The notes under the pieces: generated by a model
Told to the model about the DNA's origin: nothing
Seen by the model: only the letters and a program-made list of their open reading frames with translations
Database searches by the model: none
Assembly (NCBI GenBank): GCA_014867205.1
Contig: WGUO01000021.1
Coordinates: 6,740 to 70,739, forward strand
Direction: 5' to 3'
DNA: 64,000 nucleotides
From: Muribaculaceae bacterium
GTDB lineage: Bacteria > Bacteroidota > Bacteroidia > Bacteroidales > Muribaculaceae
Shown: piece after piece, positions 7,908-16,396 of the stretch
How the letters are laid out: each line of letters opens with the position of its first letter
How positions within the stretch are numbered: the stretch's first letter is position 1
Program-made: the position numbers and the translations under genes

Positions 7908-10625
7908 ATGGCAAAAAAAATTTATACCTTCGGTGCCGGCAAGGCTGAAGGTACAGCCGAGATGAGAAATCTTCTCGGAGGCAAGGGAGCGAACCTCGCC
8001 GAGATGAATTTGCTTGGCATGCCCGTACCTCCGGGTTTCACTATCACAACTGAAGTCTGCACAGAATATACCCAGCTGGGCCGCGATGCAGTCGTAGCCG
8101 ACATCAAGTCTGATGTCGAGAAGGCTATAGGACACATCGAGAGCCTGACGGGAACAAAATTTGATGACCCCTGCAACCCTCTGCTCGTATCAGTGCGCTC
8201 AGGCGCCCGCGCATCGATGCCCGGCATGATGGATACAGTCCTCAACCTCGGCATGAACGACGCCACAGTTGCGACTATGGCCGAGAAAAGCGGCAACCCA
8301 CGCTTCGCATGGGACAGCTACCGCCGTTTCGTTCAGATGTACGGCGACGTGGTGCTCGGCATGAAGCCTAAGAGCAAGACCGACATCGACCCGTTCGAGG
8401 CTATCATGGACCAGGTCAAGGAGGAGAAAGGCGTCAAGCTCGACACCGACCTCTCTGTCGACGACCTCAAGGAACTCGTGACCCGCTTCAAGAAGGCTGT
8501 CAAGGAGTATACCGGCAAGGACTTCCCCGAGTCTGCATGGGAGCAGCTCTGGGGGGGCATCTGCGCCGTGTTCGACAGCTGGATGAACGAGCGCGCGATC
8601 ATCTACCGCCGTATGAACCAGATCCCCGAGGAATGGGGTACGGCTGTCAACGTACAGGCCATGGTATACGGCAACATGGGTAACAATTCCGCTACCGGCG
8701 TGGCATTCAGCCGTGACGCCGCTACCGGCGAGAACATATTCAACGGTGAGTATCTGATAAACGCCCAGGGCGAGGATGTCGTGGCCGGTATCCGTACTCC
8801 GCAACAGATCACTATCGAGGGCTCACGCCGCTGGGCTGCCCTGCAGGGCATCTCCGAGGAGGAGCGCCGCGAGAAGTATCCCGCGCTCGAGGAGACAATG
8901 CCTGACCTCGCCGCCGAACTCATCTCGACAGCCAACAAGCTCGAGGATTATTTCCGCGACATGCAGGATATGGAGTTCACTATCCAGGACGGCAAGCTCT
9001 GGATGCTCCAGACGCGTAACGGCAAGCGCACAGGCGCCGCTATGGTACGCATCGCCATGGACCTCCTCCGCGACGGCATGATCGACGAGAAGACCGCCCT
9101 GCTCCGCATGGAGCCTCAGAAACTCGACGAGCTTCTCCACCCTGTCTTCGACAAGGACGCCCTGAAGAAGGCTACTGTCGTTGCCAAGGGACTGCCAGCT
9201 TCTCCCGGTGCAGCCACAGGTCAGATCGTATTCCAGGCTGACGAGGCCGAGGCATGGGCCGAGAAGAAGAAGAAAGTCGTTCTTGTCCGCATCGAGACCT
9301 CTCCCGAAGACCTCCGAGGCATGGCGGTCGCCCAGGGTATCCTGACAATGCGTGGTGGTATGACCTCGCACGCTGCCGTCGTCGCACGCGGCATGGGCAA
9401 GTGCTGCGTCTCAGGCGCAGGCGAAATCGTGGTCGACTACAAGGCCAAGACAGTGACCATGGACGGCAAGGTATTCCACGAGGGTGACTGGATCTCCCTT
9501 AACGGCTCCACCGGTGACGTATACGAGGGTGAGGTAAAGACCGCCGATCCCGAGCTCGACGGCGACTTCGGCAAGATCATGGACCTCGCTGCCAAATACA
9601 CCAAGACTCTCGTCCGCACCAACGCCGACTCTCCCCGCGACGCCAGCCAGGCACGCCACTTCGGCGCACAGGGTATCGGCCTCTGCCGCACGGAACACAT
9701 GTTCTTCGAGGGCGACCGCATCAAGTCAGTACGCGAGATGATCCTTTCGTCTGACGAGGCCGGACGCCGCGAGGCCCTCGCCAAACTCCTCCCGATGCAG
9801 CGCAGCGACTTCGAGGGAATCTTCGAGGCTATGGACGGATTCGGAGTTACTATCCGTCTGCTCGACCCGCCGTTGCATGAGTTCGTACCCCACACTGAGG
9901 CCGCTCAGCAGGAGCTCGCCGACGAGATGGGTCTCACACTCGATGAGGTAAGACAGAAGGTTGACGAACTCAGCGAGTTCAACCCGATGCTCGGCCACCG
10001 TGGCTGCCGTCTCGGCATCACCTACCCCGAGATCACCGAGATGCAGACACGCGCCATCATCGAGGCCGCCCTCAACTGCAAGGCCAAGGGCATCGACGTT
10101 CATCCCGAGATCATGGTGCCGCTGGTAGGTACCCTCAAGGAGCTCCAGCACCAGGCAAACGTGATCAACACGACCGCCGGCCAGGTGTTTGACGAGCGCG
10201 GCGAACGTGTCGACTATAAGGTCGGAACGATGATTGAGGTTCCGCGAGCAGCCCTCACCGCCAACAAGATCGCCGAGGTTGCCGACTTCTTCTCGTTCGG
10301 TACAAACGACCTCACACAGATGACCTTCGGCTACTCGCGCGACGACGCCCCGAAGTTCCTCAAGCACTACAAGGAGATCGGCATCATCAAGGTTGACCCG
10401 TTCGAGGTACTCGACCAGGAGGGTGTTGGCCAACTCGTACGCATGGGTGTAGAGAAAGGCCGTGCCACCAACCCCGACCTCAAGGTAGGCATCTGCGGCG
10501 AGCACGGTGGCGAGCCCAGCTCAGTCAAGTTCTGCGCCGGCCTCGGCATGAACTACGTCAGCTGCTCCCCCTACCGCGTGCCCATAGCCCGCGTCGCTGC
10601 CGCACAGGCCGCCATCGAGAATTGA
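7908..10625 (+). CDS. ppdK: Pyruvate, phosphate dikinase
   Basis: A 905-residue cytosolic enzyme interconverting pyruvate + ATP + Pi with phosphoenolpyruvate + AMP + PPi, used in glycolysis/gluconeogenesis by many anaerobes. The N-terminal ATP-grasp domain begins TFGAGKAEGTAEMRNLLGGK. The swivelling phosphohistidine domain shows GGMTSHAAVVARG with the histidine at about residue 488. The C-terminal TIM-barrel PEP-binding domain has GICGEHGGEP and SCSPYRVPIARVA at the end. Length is as expected for the family. Codon use is strongly GC-ended, unlike the AT-richer neighbours downstream, consistent with high expression. It is followed directly by a strong terminator. Confidence 0.97.
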   Translation: MAKKIYTFGAGKAEGTAEMRNLLGGKGANLAEMNLLGMPVPPGFTITTEVCTEYTQLGRDAVVADIKSDVEKAIGHIESLTGTKFDDPCNPLLVSVRSGARASMPGMMDTVLNLGMNDATVATMAEKSGNPRFAWDSYRRFVQMYGDVVLGMKPKSKTDIDPFEAIMDQVKEEKGVKLDTDLSVDDLKELVTRFKKAVKEYTGKDFPESAWEQLWGGICAVFDSWMNERAIIYRRMNQIPEEWGTAVNVQAMVYGNMGNNSATGVAFSRDAATGENIFNGEYLINAQGEDVVAGIRTPQQITIEGSRRWAALQGISEEERREKYPALEETMPDLAAELISTANKLEDYFRDMQDMEFTIQDGKLWMLQTRNGKRTGAAMVRIAMDLLRDGMIDEKTALLRMEPQKLDELLHPVFDKDALKKATVVAKGLPASPGAATGQIVFQADEAEAWAEKKKKVVLVRIETSPEDLRGMAVAQGILTMRGGMTSHAAVVARGMGKCCVSGAGEIVVDYKAKTVTMDGKVFHEGDWISLNGSTGDVYEGEVKTADPELDGDFGKIMDLAAKYTKTLVRTNADSPRDASQARHFGAQGIGLCRTEHMFFEGDRIKSVREMILSSDEAGRREALAKLLPMQRSDFEGIFEAMDGFGVTIRLLDPPLHEFVPHTEAAQQELADEMGLTLDEVRQKVDELSEFNPMLGHRGCRLGITYPEITEMQTRAIIEAALNCKAKGIDVHPEIMVPLVGTLKELQHQANVINTTAGQVFDERGERVDYKVGTMIEVPRAALTANKIAEVADFFSFGTNDLTQMTFGYSRDDAPKFLKHYKEIGIIKVDPFEVLDQEGVGQLVRMGVEKGRATNPDLKVGICGEHGGEPSSVKFCAGLGMNYVSCSPYRVPIARVAAAQAAIEN

Positions 10626-10646
10626 AGTACACGCTAATCTCACATA

Positions 10647-10693
10647 AAAGAGGCGTTGGCACTTCATAACGTGTCAACGCCTCTTTGTTTTTC
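10647..10693 (+). terminator. Rho-independent terminator after ppdK
   Basis: A 16-nt arm AAAGAGGCGTTGGCAC, an 8-nt loop and the matching arm GTGTCAACGCCTCTTT (one G-T pair) are followed by GTTTTTC. The T-tract ends two bases before the ATG at 10695, so no separate promoter fits between it and the next gene. Confidence 0.9.
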
Positions 10694-10694
10694 A

Positions 10695-10967
10695 ATGAAA
10701 GAAATAAAAGATAGAAATACCGGAGAAACCTGGATTCAGCTCAGTGAGGAGGAAATCAAGTTCGGTTTCCTTGCTCAATGTATTGAAACGCTCGCCGATG
10801 TCGAGAAATGTAATTATATTGAGATGCTGTATCGTCTGGAGAATGTGAATATGACCGAAGGTTATATTCTGGCACACTATGACGTTCTCCACACTGAAAG
10901 CATGGAAAATGTCATTACTGATTTAAGGGATTTACTTCATAAAAGAGAATCCGAAAATTGCGCATAG
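10695..10967 (+). CDS. DUF3791-family small protein
   Basis: A 90-residue soluble protein beginning MKEIKDRNTGETWIQLSEEE. The central part (FLAQCIETLADVEKCNYIEM, then a tail with YILAHYDVLHTES) matches my memory of the DUF3791 family, small proteins encoded next to DUF3990. It lies 7 bp before the DUF3990 gene and is the first of a three-gene cassette. I infer a partner or antitoxin role from context. The ATG follows the ppdK terminator T-tract directly and lacks a visible ribosome site, so expression may depend on read-through. Confidence 0.6.
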   Translation: MKEIKDRNTGETWIQLSEEEIKFGFLAQCIETLADVEKCNYIEMLYRLENVNMTEGYILAHYDVLHTESMENVITDLRDLLHKRESENCA

Positions 10968-10974
10968 GACTGAT

Positions 10975-11481
10975 ATGTACGATATTTTGACTGTTTATCA
11001 TGGTGGTACTGAGATTGTCAGTCACCCGAAAGTTGATGTCGGCAGACCGAATCTTGACTTTGGCCCCGGATTCTATGTATCTGATATTTTTTCTCAGGCA
11101 AAAGATTGGGCAAAAAAGATTGCCGATGTTAGAGAAAGTTCACCGATTCTCAATGTCTACCATCTGAGGCAACGAGAACTTCTGTCAAATTGTTCTTCCC
11201 TCATTTTTGATGCCTATAATCAGGAATGGCTCGAATTTGTGGCTCAGAGCCGGTTAGGTGAAAAGCCTTGGCTTGGCTATGATTATATTGAAGGAGGCGT
11301 GGCCGATGACAGAGTGGTGAACACCATAAGGCTGTACATGGGAGGATATATTTCATCGGAAGATGCACTTGGCCGATTGAAGTATTTCAAACCCACAAAT
11401 CAAATATGCCTTTTAAATCAAGAGCTCACTGAGCAGTATCTTTCATTTGTAGAATCTCAAAGCTTATCGGATAATGAGTGA
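10975..11481 (+). CDS. DUF3990 protein, predicted ADP-ribosyltransferase-like
   Basis: A 168-residue protein starting MYDILTVYHGGTEIV. The YHGG near the N-terminus, the glycine/aromatic block LDFGPGFYVSDIFSQA (about residues 32-47) and the C-terminal FKPTNQICLLNQELTEQYL are the conserved features of DUF3990. That family has been placed among ADP-ribosyltransferase folds. The histidine, tyrosine and terminal glutamate could form the catalytic triad; this is inference. It overlaps the following small gene by 8 bp and is flanked on both sides by DUF3791-type genes, which suggests a toxin held by two partners. No direct evidence of toxicity is available from sequence. Confidence 0.62.
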   Translation: MYDILTVYHGGTEIVSHPKVDVGRPNLDFGPGFYVSDIFSQAKDWAKKIADVRESSPILNVYHLRQRELLSNCSSLIFDAYNQEWLEFVAQSRLGEKPWLGYDYIEGGVADDRVVNTIRLYMGGYISSEDALGRLKYFKPTNQICLLNQELTEQYLSFVESQSLSDNE

Positions 11482-11686
11482 GAAAGAACATATACTACAC
11501 ATGATTCTGACGTCAACGCAGACAGGCACAATCGTTTGTCGGTTGGCTAAGGAATTGGGAATTTCATCTTATGAAGCATTTTGCCGTTTTTTCAAAAGTA
11601 AAACTTATGCCGAGTTTCGCACGCATGGTTCAATCATGAGCATGCTTGGAGACCCGGCTATAGTTCAGGAGTTCCTTAACGAGTAG
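11474..11686 (+). CDS. Second DUF3791-like small protein
   Basis: A 70-residue protein, MSEKEHILHMILTSTQTGTI, overlapping the DUF3990 gene by 8 bp and so probably translationally coupled to it. The segment VCRLAKELGISSYEAFCRFF and the tail GDPAIVQEFLNE look like a short DUF3791-type fold. I infer that it completes a three-gene module with its two upstream neighbours. Function is unknown; an antitoxin or regulator is the simplest reading. Confidence 0.55.
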   Translation: MSEKEHILHMILTSTQTGTIVCRLAKELGISSYEAFCRFFKSKTYAEFRTHGSIMSMLGDPAIVQEFLNE

Positions 11687-11693
11687 ATCCACT

Positions 11694-11774
11694 ATGACGT
11701 AAAACGAGATTGACCGCAGGAGCATCGAGAAGGCCAAAGTACTTTACTACTACGAAGGCTACGAACCGGAATAA
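11694..11774 (+). pseudogene. Short decayed ORF after the DUF3990 cassette
   Basis: ATG ACG is followed at once by TAA, after which the same frame stays open for 23 codons reading NEIDRRSIEKAKVLYYYEGYEPE and then TAA. The composition is protein-like, so I read it as the remains of a small gene ending near the cassette. It could equally be chance. Confidence 0.3.
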
Positions 11775-11794
11775 TAGATAAATACGGAGAATTA

Positions 11795-11837
11795 AAAATC
11801 GGCTGCCACCCTCGCTTGGGGCGCAGCCGATTTTATT
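11795..11837. terminator. Bidirectional terminator
   Basis: AAAATCGGCTGC and GCAGCCGATTTT form a 12-bp stem around a 16-nt loop, A-rich on the left and T-rich on the right. It separates the rightward DUF3990 cassette from the leftward leucine-rich gene. Confidence 0.85.
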
Positions 11838-11879
11838 TCGGGATTGCCGGCACGGAGCCGACGGGAGCTTCTGTGCGGA

Positions 11880-14516
11880 TTATTTTACAGCTATCTTCCT
11901 GACATTGTTGCCCTGGCGGACAATATAGATGCCGTTGGCAAGATTCTCGACATTATCGCTTACCATCACGCCCTGAAGATTATAAACCTGAATCGGTGAG
12001 GCGAAGTCAATCTCGCCTGACGGTGTGTAGTCATTGATAATATCATTGATGCCTGTGGTGACGTCGTTGATTGTGAACTCGGCAACGGGGCCGTTGGCGT
12101 AGAGTGATTCGGCAACAATCTTGCAGGAGCGGCCCGTTGTGTCGTCATCTCCTTCAGCCATCGCCATAAGCTCGCTCATGTCGGCATGGAGAGTCACGAG
12201 GCCGTTGGCATCGACGGTGGCGATTTCGGGGTTGGTGGAGCGCCAGAAAACCTGCGGCAGAGTCACGTTCTCGGGATAGAGAGTGGCTTTGAGCTGGAAG
12301 GTGTCGCCCGGTTTGCCGTTGAGCGTCTTGTTGCCTTCCACTTTCATTTCGGTCGGCTCGATCATCAAATGGGGTCCACTGAACCTATACCAGGGGTCGG
12401 ATTTGGCGTAAGCGTCAGCGGCTTCCTGACCTTGCACATACAGGGTGCCGATGTAGTTAAATGTATTGCTACAAACAACGGGAAGAGACTGCGCAGTGAT
12501 GTAGACGTAATCTACCAAACTGTTGTAAAAAGCTTTATCCCCGATATATGTGACATTGTGGCTCATGATAATCGAGGTCATATCTCTGTTGTCAGCGAAT
12601 GCCGAGTAGTCGATGGTCTTCACCGATGGGGGCAGTATAATCCCTCTCAAAGCCGTGCATTCGAAAGCATAGCTGCCGATTTTGGCGACGGAGTTTCCAA
12701 TCGTCACCGATGTAAGGCCCGAGCAGCCACTGAAAGCACTGCTTCCGATTTCGGTGACAGAGTTGGGGATTGTTACCGATGTAAGGCCGTAGCACTCCTT
12801 GAAAGCTCCAGAAGCGATATAGGTAACGGAGTTGGGGATGGTGACCGATTTAAGGCCGGAGCATCCTTTGAATGCATCGTTTGGAAGTGCTGTTACAGAA
12901 TTGCCGATCTCGACAGATGTGATGCTTGTTGTAATCGTTTTCTGGTAAAAATTAGATGACCAGTTTCTTCCAATATATAAGTGTTCAATGGGAGCTTTAC
13001 TTATAGCATTTTCTTCAAAAGCAATTAAGTCCCTGCCATCTTCGACTATAAATGTTTTTAAGCCGGAGCATGTGGTGAATGCATCATAACCGATTGATTT
13101 GACGGAGTTGGGGATTGTCATCGATGTAAGACCGGAGCATTCCGAGAAAGCCTTGTTGCCAATTGAAGATACGGAGTTGGGGATTGTCACCGATGTCAAG
13201 CCGGCACAGTAAAAGAACGCGTTATTGCCGATTTCGTTGACGGATTCGGGGATGACATACTCTCCTTCCAAAGAAAGAGGCACAAAGTAGAGGGCTTTCT
13301 TCTCTGATCCGTAAACAAAGCCATCTTCAATTATTGCGACTTCCCTTGGATACTTAATAGAAATAATACCGCTGGAAAATGGATTGTATAATTCGGAAGG
13401 ATATGCCGCTTTCTTCAGCGCGGTACAATTTTCGAACGCATCAGTGGCGATTGAGGTGACGGAGGGAGGGATAATCACCGATGTAAGGCCGGAACACTGG
13501 GAGAACGCACTGTGGCCAATTTTGGTGACGGAGTTGGGGATTGTCACCGATGTAAGGTCGGTGCAATAGCGGAATGCAGAGTTGCCGATTGATTTGACGG
13601 AGGTGGGGATGGTGACCGATTTAAGGCTATGGCATCCTTTAAATGCATATTCGGGAAGTTCTGTTACAGAATTGCCGATCTCGACAGATGTGATGCTTGT
13701 TGTAATCGCTTCACCGGAAGGATTCGACCAGTTTCTTCCAATATATAAGTGTTTAATGGGAAGGTAACTCAAAGCATTTTCTCCAAAAGCAATTGAGGCA
13801 CTGCCATCTTCGACTATAAATGATTCTAAGTTGTCGCATTGCATGAACGCTTCTCTGCCGATTTTGGTGACGGAGTTGGGGATGGTAACCGATGTAAGTT
13901 CGAGGCAATAGCAGAATGCTTCAACGCCGATTGATTTGACGGAGTTGGGGATTGTCACAGACGTAAGTCGTGTGCAAGACTTGAATGCATAGTTTGGAAG
14001 TTGCGTAACAGAATTGCCAATTTCGACAGATGTGATCCCTGTTGAAATCGCTACCTTGGAAGAATTCGACCAGTTTCTTCCAATATATAAGTGTTCAACG
14101 GAACTACCATAAAAAGCATCATTCTTAAAAGCAATCGGGTCGCCGCCATCTTTAACTATAAATGTTTTTAGGTCGTCGCAATACTTGAATGCTTCGTTGC
14201 CGATAGAGGATACGGAGGCGGGGATTATCACCGATGTAAGGCCATTGCATCTGGGAAAAGCCAAGTCGCCAATTTCGATGACGGTATACTCTACATCTCC
14301 GTCTTTTGCAATAGATGGAATCTCCAGTGCTCCGGAAACGGAATTGCCGGGCTCAACAGGAAAACTTTTTGTTCCATTCTTTGTCTTGCAGGTTTTGGCG
14401 TCCTCGTCGATGACGGTATAGGTCAGCGTCTGCCCTTCGTACTCGTAGGTGAAGTCGCGGGCTATGCCCGGTAGCGCTATCAGTACTCCGAGCATTGAAA
14501 GTAAAAACTTTTTCAT
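11880..14516 (-). CDS. BspA-like leucine-rich repeat surface protein
   Basis: An 878-residue secreted protein starting MKKFLLSMLGVLIALPGIAR at 14516; a start 87 bp upstream lies inside the neighbouring gene and is rejected. From about residue 70 to 690 it is built of LRR_5/BspA repeats with the recurrent phrase SVTIPNSVTKIGxxAFxxC. Three longer internal modules repeat a block with IVEDG, HLYIGRNWS and ITSVEIGNSVT, showing segmental duplication. A bacterial Ig-like segment follows (KTLNGKPGDTFQLKATLYPE). The end, IQVYNLQGVMVSDNVENLANGIY..., resembles a type IX secretion sorting domain. The role is probably adhesion or host interaction. Its start overlaps the upstream unknown gene by 4 bp. Confidence 0.85.
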   Translation of the reverse strand: MKKFLLSMLGVLIALPGIARDFTYEYEGQTLTYTVIDEDAKTCKTKNGTKSFPVEPGNSVSGALEIPSIAKDGDVEYTVIEIGDLAFPRCNGLTSVIIPASVSSIGNEAFKYCDDLKTFIVKDGGDPIAFKNDAFYGSSVEHLYIGRNWSNSSKVAISTGITSVEIGNSVTQLPNYAFKSCTRLTSVTIPNSVKSIGVEAFCYCLELTSVTIPNSVTKIGREAFMQCDNLESFIVEDGSASIAFGENALSYLPIKHLYIGRNWSNPSGEAITTSITSVEIGNSVTELPEYAFKGCHSLKSVTIPTSVKSIGNSAFRYCTDLTSVTIPNSVTKIGHSAFSQCSGLTSVIIPPSVTSIATDAFENCTALKKAAYPSELYNPFSSGIISIKYPREVAIIEDGFVYGSEKKALYFVPLSLEGEYVIPESVNEIGNNAFFYCAGLTSVTIPNSVSSIGNKAFSECSGLTSMTIPNSVKSIGYDAFTTCSGLKTFIVEDGRDLIAFEENAISKAPIEHLYIGRNWSSNFYQKTITTSITSVEIGNSVTALPNDAFKGCSGLKSVTIPNSVTYIASGAFKECYGLTSVTIPNSVTEIGSSAFSGCSGLTSVTIGNSVAKIGSYAFECTALRGIILPPSVKTIDYSAFADNRDMTSIIMSHNVTYIGDKAFYNSLVDYVYITAQSLPVVCSNTFNYIGTLYVQGQEAADAYAKSDPWYRFSGPHLMIEPTEMKVEGNKTLNGKPGDTFQLKATLYPENVTLPQVFWRSTNPEIATVDANGLVTLHADMSELMAMAEGDDDTTGRSCKIVAESLYANGPVAEFTINDVTTGINDIINDYTPSGEIDFASPIQVYNLQGVMVSDNVENLANGIYIVRQGNNVRKIAVK

Positions 14517-15298
14517 TGCTGTTTTAATTTGTGGTTTATTATGTTGATTACTTGCTTTAGATTTTTTTGCCCAAGCAGATGGTTGCGTGCCCCGGAAATG
14601 CATACGAACAACACGTCCGACACATGCGGATATAATTCCTTTGATAGTCTGAAAGTTGCGACTGTAGTTGATTTTTCTGTCAGTCCTATTGAATTGTTAT
14701 CCGCGAAGATATGTTCGCCGGCCAATTTTGTGATATTTTTGAGCGAAGAACGGACTATGACGATGTTTCTCAGCGGCGACGGTCTATGCGACCCGTCGGG
14801 GGATTGAATCAGCATTGAGGCTTCGGCGGCAAACAGCAATGTATGCCTGATTGCCTCCTCGCGATGATTTTTAGTGAAGAGCTGGTTGCTCACAGAGTCG
14901 TGGAATGGCGAAAGTTCCACACTGAGATGATGTAGTGTGTGTCTGGCAATATTCTCTTTGTCCGCTCCAATTGCGTGCATCAACGGTGTGTAGCGGCGGT
15001 TCAGATGCCATTGTTCCGTATCCCTCAGATGCTCACGCAGAGTCCCGTCTGCCATCATGGTCGAATAGACAAGACGCCCACCACCGGAGATGCATCCCAT
15101 GCAACGCCGCTCCTGAAGCTTGCCGCCGCGTCCGGGCATAAGATTGACTGTCACGCTGTGAAGCGCTCCATTTTCAGGGCACCAACCCCACCATGGTTCG
15201 GGAATATGAAGCGCACGCGTATATTTGCCGTCCATCCACTCCCTGACGAATTGGTCCCAATAGTCGTAATGCGTTGAAATCCCGGAGGAGTCAGACAT
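14513..15298 (-). CDS. Unknown protein upstream of the leucine-rich gene
   Basis: A 261-residue protein without signal peptide or membrane segment. I do not recognise the family with confidence. The N-terminus is rich in tryptophan (HIPEPWWGWCPENGAL), followed by VTVNLMPGRGGK; the middle has ELSPFHDS and the C-terminus LFVCISGARNHLLGQ. The order PEPWWG, NLMPG, LSPFH faintly recalls uracil-DNA-glycosylase-fold proteins, but this is only an impression. It overlaps the leucine-rich gene by 4 bp and the preceding small ORF by 8 bp, so the three would be cotranscribed. Confidence 0.55.
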   Translation of the reverse strand: MSDSSGISTHYDYWDQFVREWMDGKYTRALHIPEPWWGWCPENGALHSVTVNLMPGRGGKLQERRCMGCISGGGRLVYSTMMADGTLREHLRDTEQWHLNRRYTPLMHAIGADKENIARHTLHHLSVELSPFHDSVSNQLFTKNHREEAIRHTLLFAAEASMLIQSPDGSHRPSPLRNIVIVRSSLKNITKLAGEHIFADNNSIGLTEKSTTVATFRLSKELYPHVSDVLFVCISGARNHLLGQKNLKQVINIINHKLKQQ

Positions 15299-15686
15299 TA
15301 TTCTTCATTGTTGCCGCCGGACCCTCCTCTTTGGCAATATATTGGTATATATGAAAAAAGCGTGAGAGCCATACCTGATGCTCGTCCCGCAATTCGAGGC
15401 TCTGGCATGTGCCCATCACAGTGGAACGAGCAACGCGGAGCCTCACGCCGTATGATATGAAAGCATGGAGTATGCTCGCGCATACTCCTGTGCCGATGGT
15501 TATCATACCCGAAAGGCGCCTATCGTTGCTGCATCCTTGACTGTGATTGAAACTGCCAGATTTCGAATTGCCAAGAACAAGCGCGATAAACGCTTCGTTA
15601 TGTCGTTTGCACCCGCCGCTTCGCCCATATCGGACTCCGCAACGATATGCAACTGCAAATTTAGTAAAATAATTGAACCAACCCAA
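15291..15686 (-). CDS. Doubtful small ORF
   Basis: A 131-codon frame that ends 8 bp inside the next gene. The C-terminal 40 residues (SLELRDEHQVWLSRFFHIYQ) look protein-like, but the N-terminal half is rich in Cys, Ser, Gly and Arg and has no recognisable fold. It may be a decayed gene or chance. Position and overlap are the only support for it. Confidence 0.28.
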   Translation of the reverse strand: MGWFNYFTKFAVAYRCGVRYGRSGGCKRHNEAFIALVLGNSKSGSFNHSQGCSNDRRLSGMITIGTGVCASILHAFISYGVRLRVARSTVMGTCQSLELRDEHQVWLSRFFHIYQYIAKEEGPAATMKNNV

Positions 15687-16155
15687 AACTAAACAAAAAT
15701 TATTCTATTCCATCTTATGGAAATCTTATGGAAATTTGGAGTTTAACTGATTAACTTTGTCCGTGAAACAGAGATTACGACTGATTTAACCCCGAATTCA
15801 AAATTTGTTTAGAGTATGTTTAGAACAATTTCACAACATAAAGAATATCAAATAAATATGACTGCGGCACAGGCAGCCGTCGAATAAAAGAGGCTACTCT
15901 AACATAATCCGACAGTTAGGCTGTAACGCTTTGAGAAATCAGGCGTTACAGCCTAAGTTATTCTTAGGGGGTTCGGGCATTTGGTTTCACTTTGTGAGTA
16001 CAAATGCGCGGAAAAATGTACAAAAGTGTACACACTTCTCAAGGGGTGGCGTACATGGGTGTACTGCCGGGGTGTACAAACATAATTGTCAGTAATGACG
16101 CGAGATATAGAAACAACATAAAATTTTTAAGTCAAAAAATAGAAACACGGAAGAA
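15687..16155. other. Gene-poor integration region with GTAC repeats
   Basis: No full gene is seen. At 15858-15887 a nine-codon frame MTAAQAAVE then stop mimics the last codons of ppdK (17 of 20 bases shared with the ppdK 3' end) and is followed, as in ppdK, by AAGAGGC and a hairpin. From 15998 to 16077 the word GTAC occurs six times (15998, 16018, 16028, 16051, 16061, 16074), mostly within GTACA or TGTAC, just before an integrase stub. Confidence 0.5.
15915..15957. terminator. Strong hairpin, probable terminator
   Basis: TTAGGCTGTAACGC and GCGTTACAGCCTAA pair perfectly (14 bp) around a 13-nt loop. The flank GTTATTCTTA is only weakly T-rich, so termination is likely but not certain. Confidence 0.65.
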
Positions 16156-16233
16156 ATGGCAACATTCAAACCAACAGTGCGCGGCGAGCGCAGGGACGGA
16201 TTCATGCAGGTCTATATTGCATTTTACGGTTAG
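16156..16233 (+). pseudogene. Stub of a tyrosine integrase (N-terminus only)
   Basis: The frame reads MATFKPTVRGERRDGFMQVY and then IAFYG followed by TAG. The first 21 residues match the usual start of Bacteroidales tyrosine recombinases of conjugative elements, which continue with a valine/arginine-rich strand that is missing here. Homology stops at about 16218. I infer that an integrated element was largely deleted and left its integrase promoter region (GTAC repeats) and first codons. Confidence 0.7.
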
Positions 16234-16396
16234 CCGGGACAAGATCATTTCGGACATTCTCTGCGGTCATGGTGTGGGGCGCGCAGTAGTCTATTGTATC
16301 TGCGTAATACTCTGTGAAAATGTCCTTGAAATGGGCGTGTGTATCTTGTGTTCCGAAGATTGCCCTGCCGATGCTGATTTCAGAGTATCCCCATGA
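16202..16396 (-). pseudogene. Possible C-terminal gene fragment
   Basis: On the minus strand, in a frame different from lrgB, an open stretch reads SWGYSEISIGRAIFGTQDTH and further FKDIFTEYYADTIDYCAPHT before stopping inside the integrase stub. It has no start codon. The composition is protein-like, so it may be the 3' end of a gene truncated at the lrgB side, but I cannot name a family and chance is possible. Confidence 0.25.

Noticed and set aside
8199..10505. Long minus-strand ORFs opposite ppdK
   Set aside because: They are shadows from strongly GC-ended codons in ppdK; they show no protein motifs, while the plus-strand frame is a complete enzyme.
12186..12959. 257-codon plus-strand ORF opposite the leucine-rich gene
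   Set aside because: It mirrors the repeat structure of the real gene and has no signal or domain of its own.
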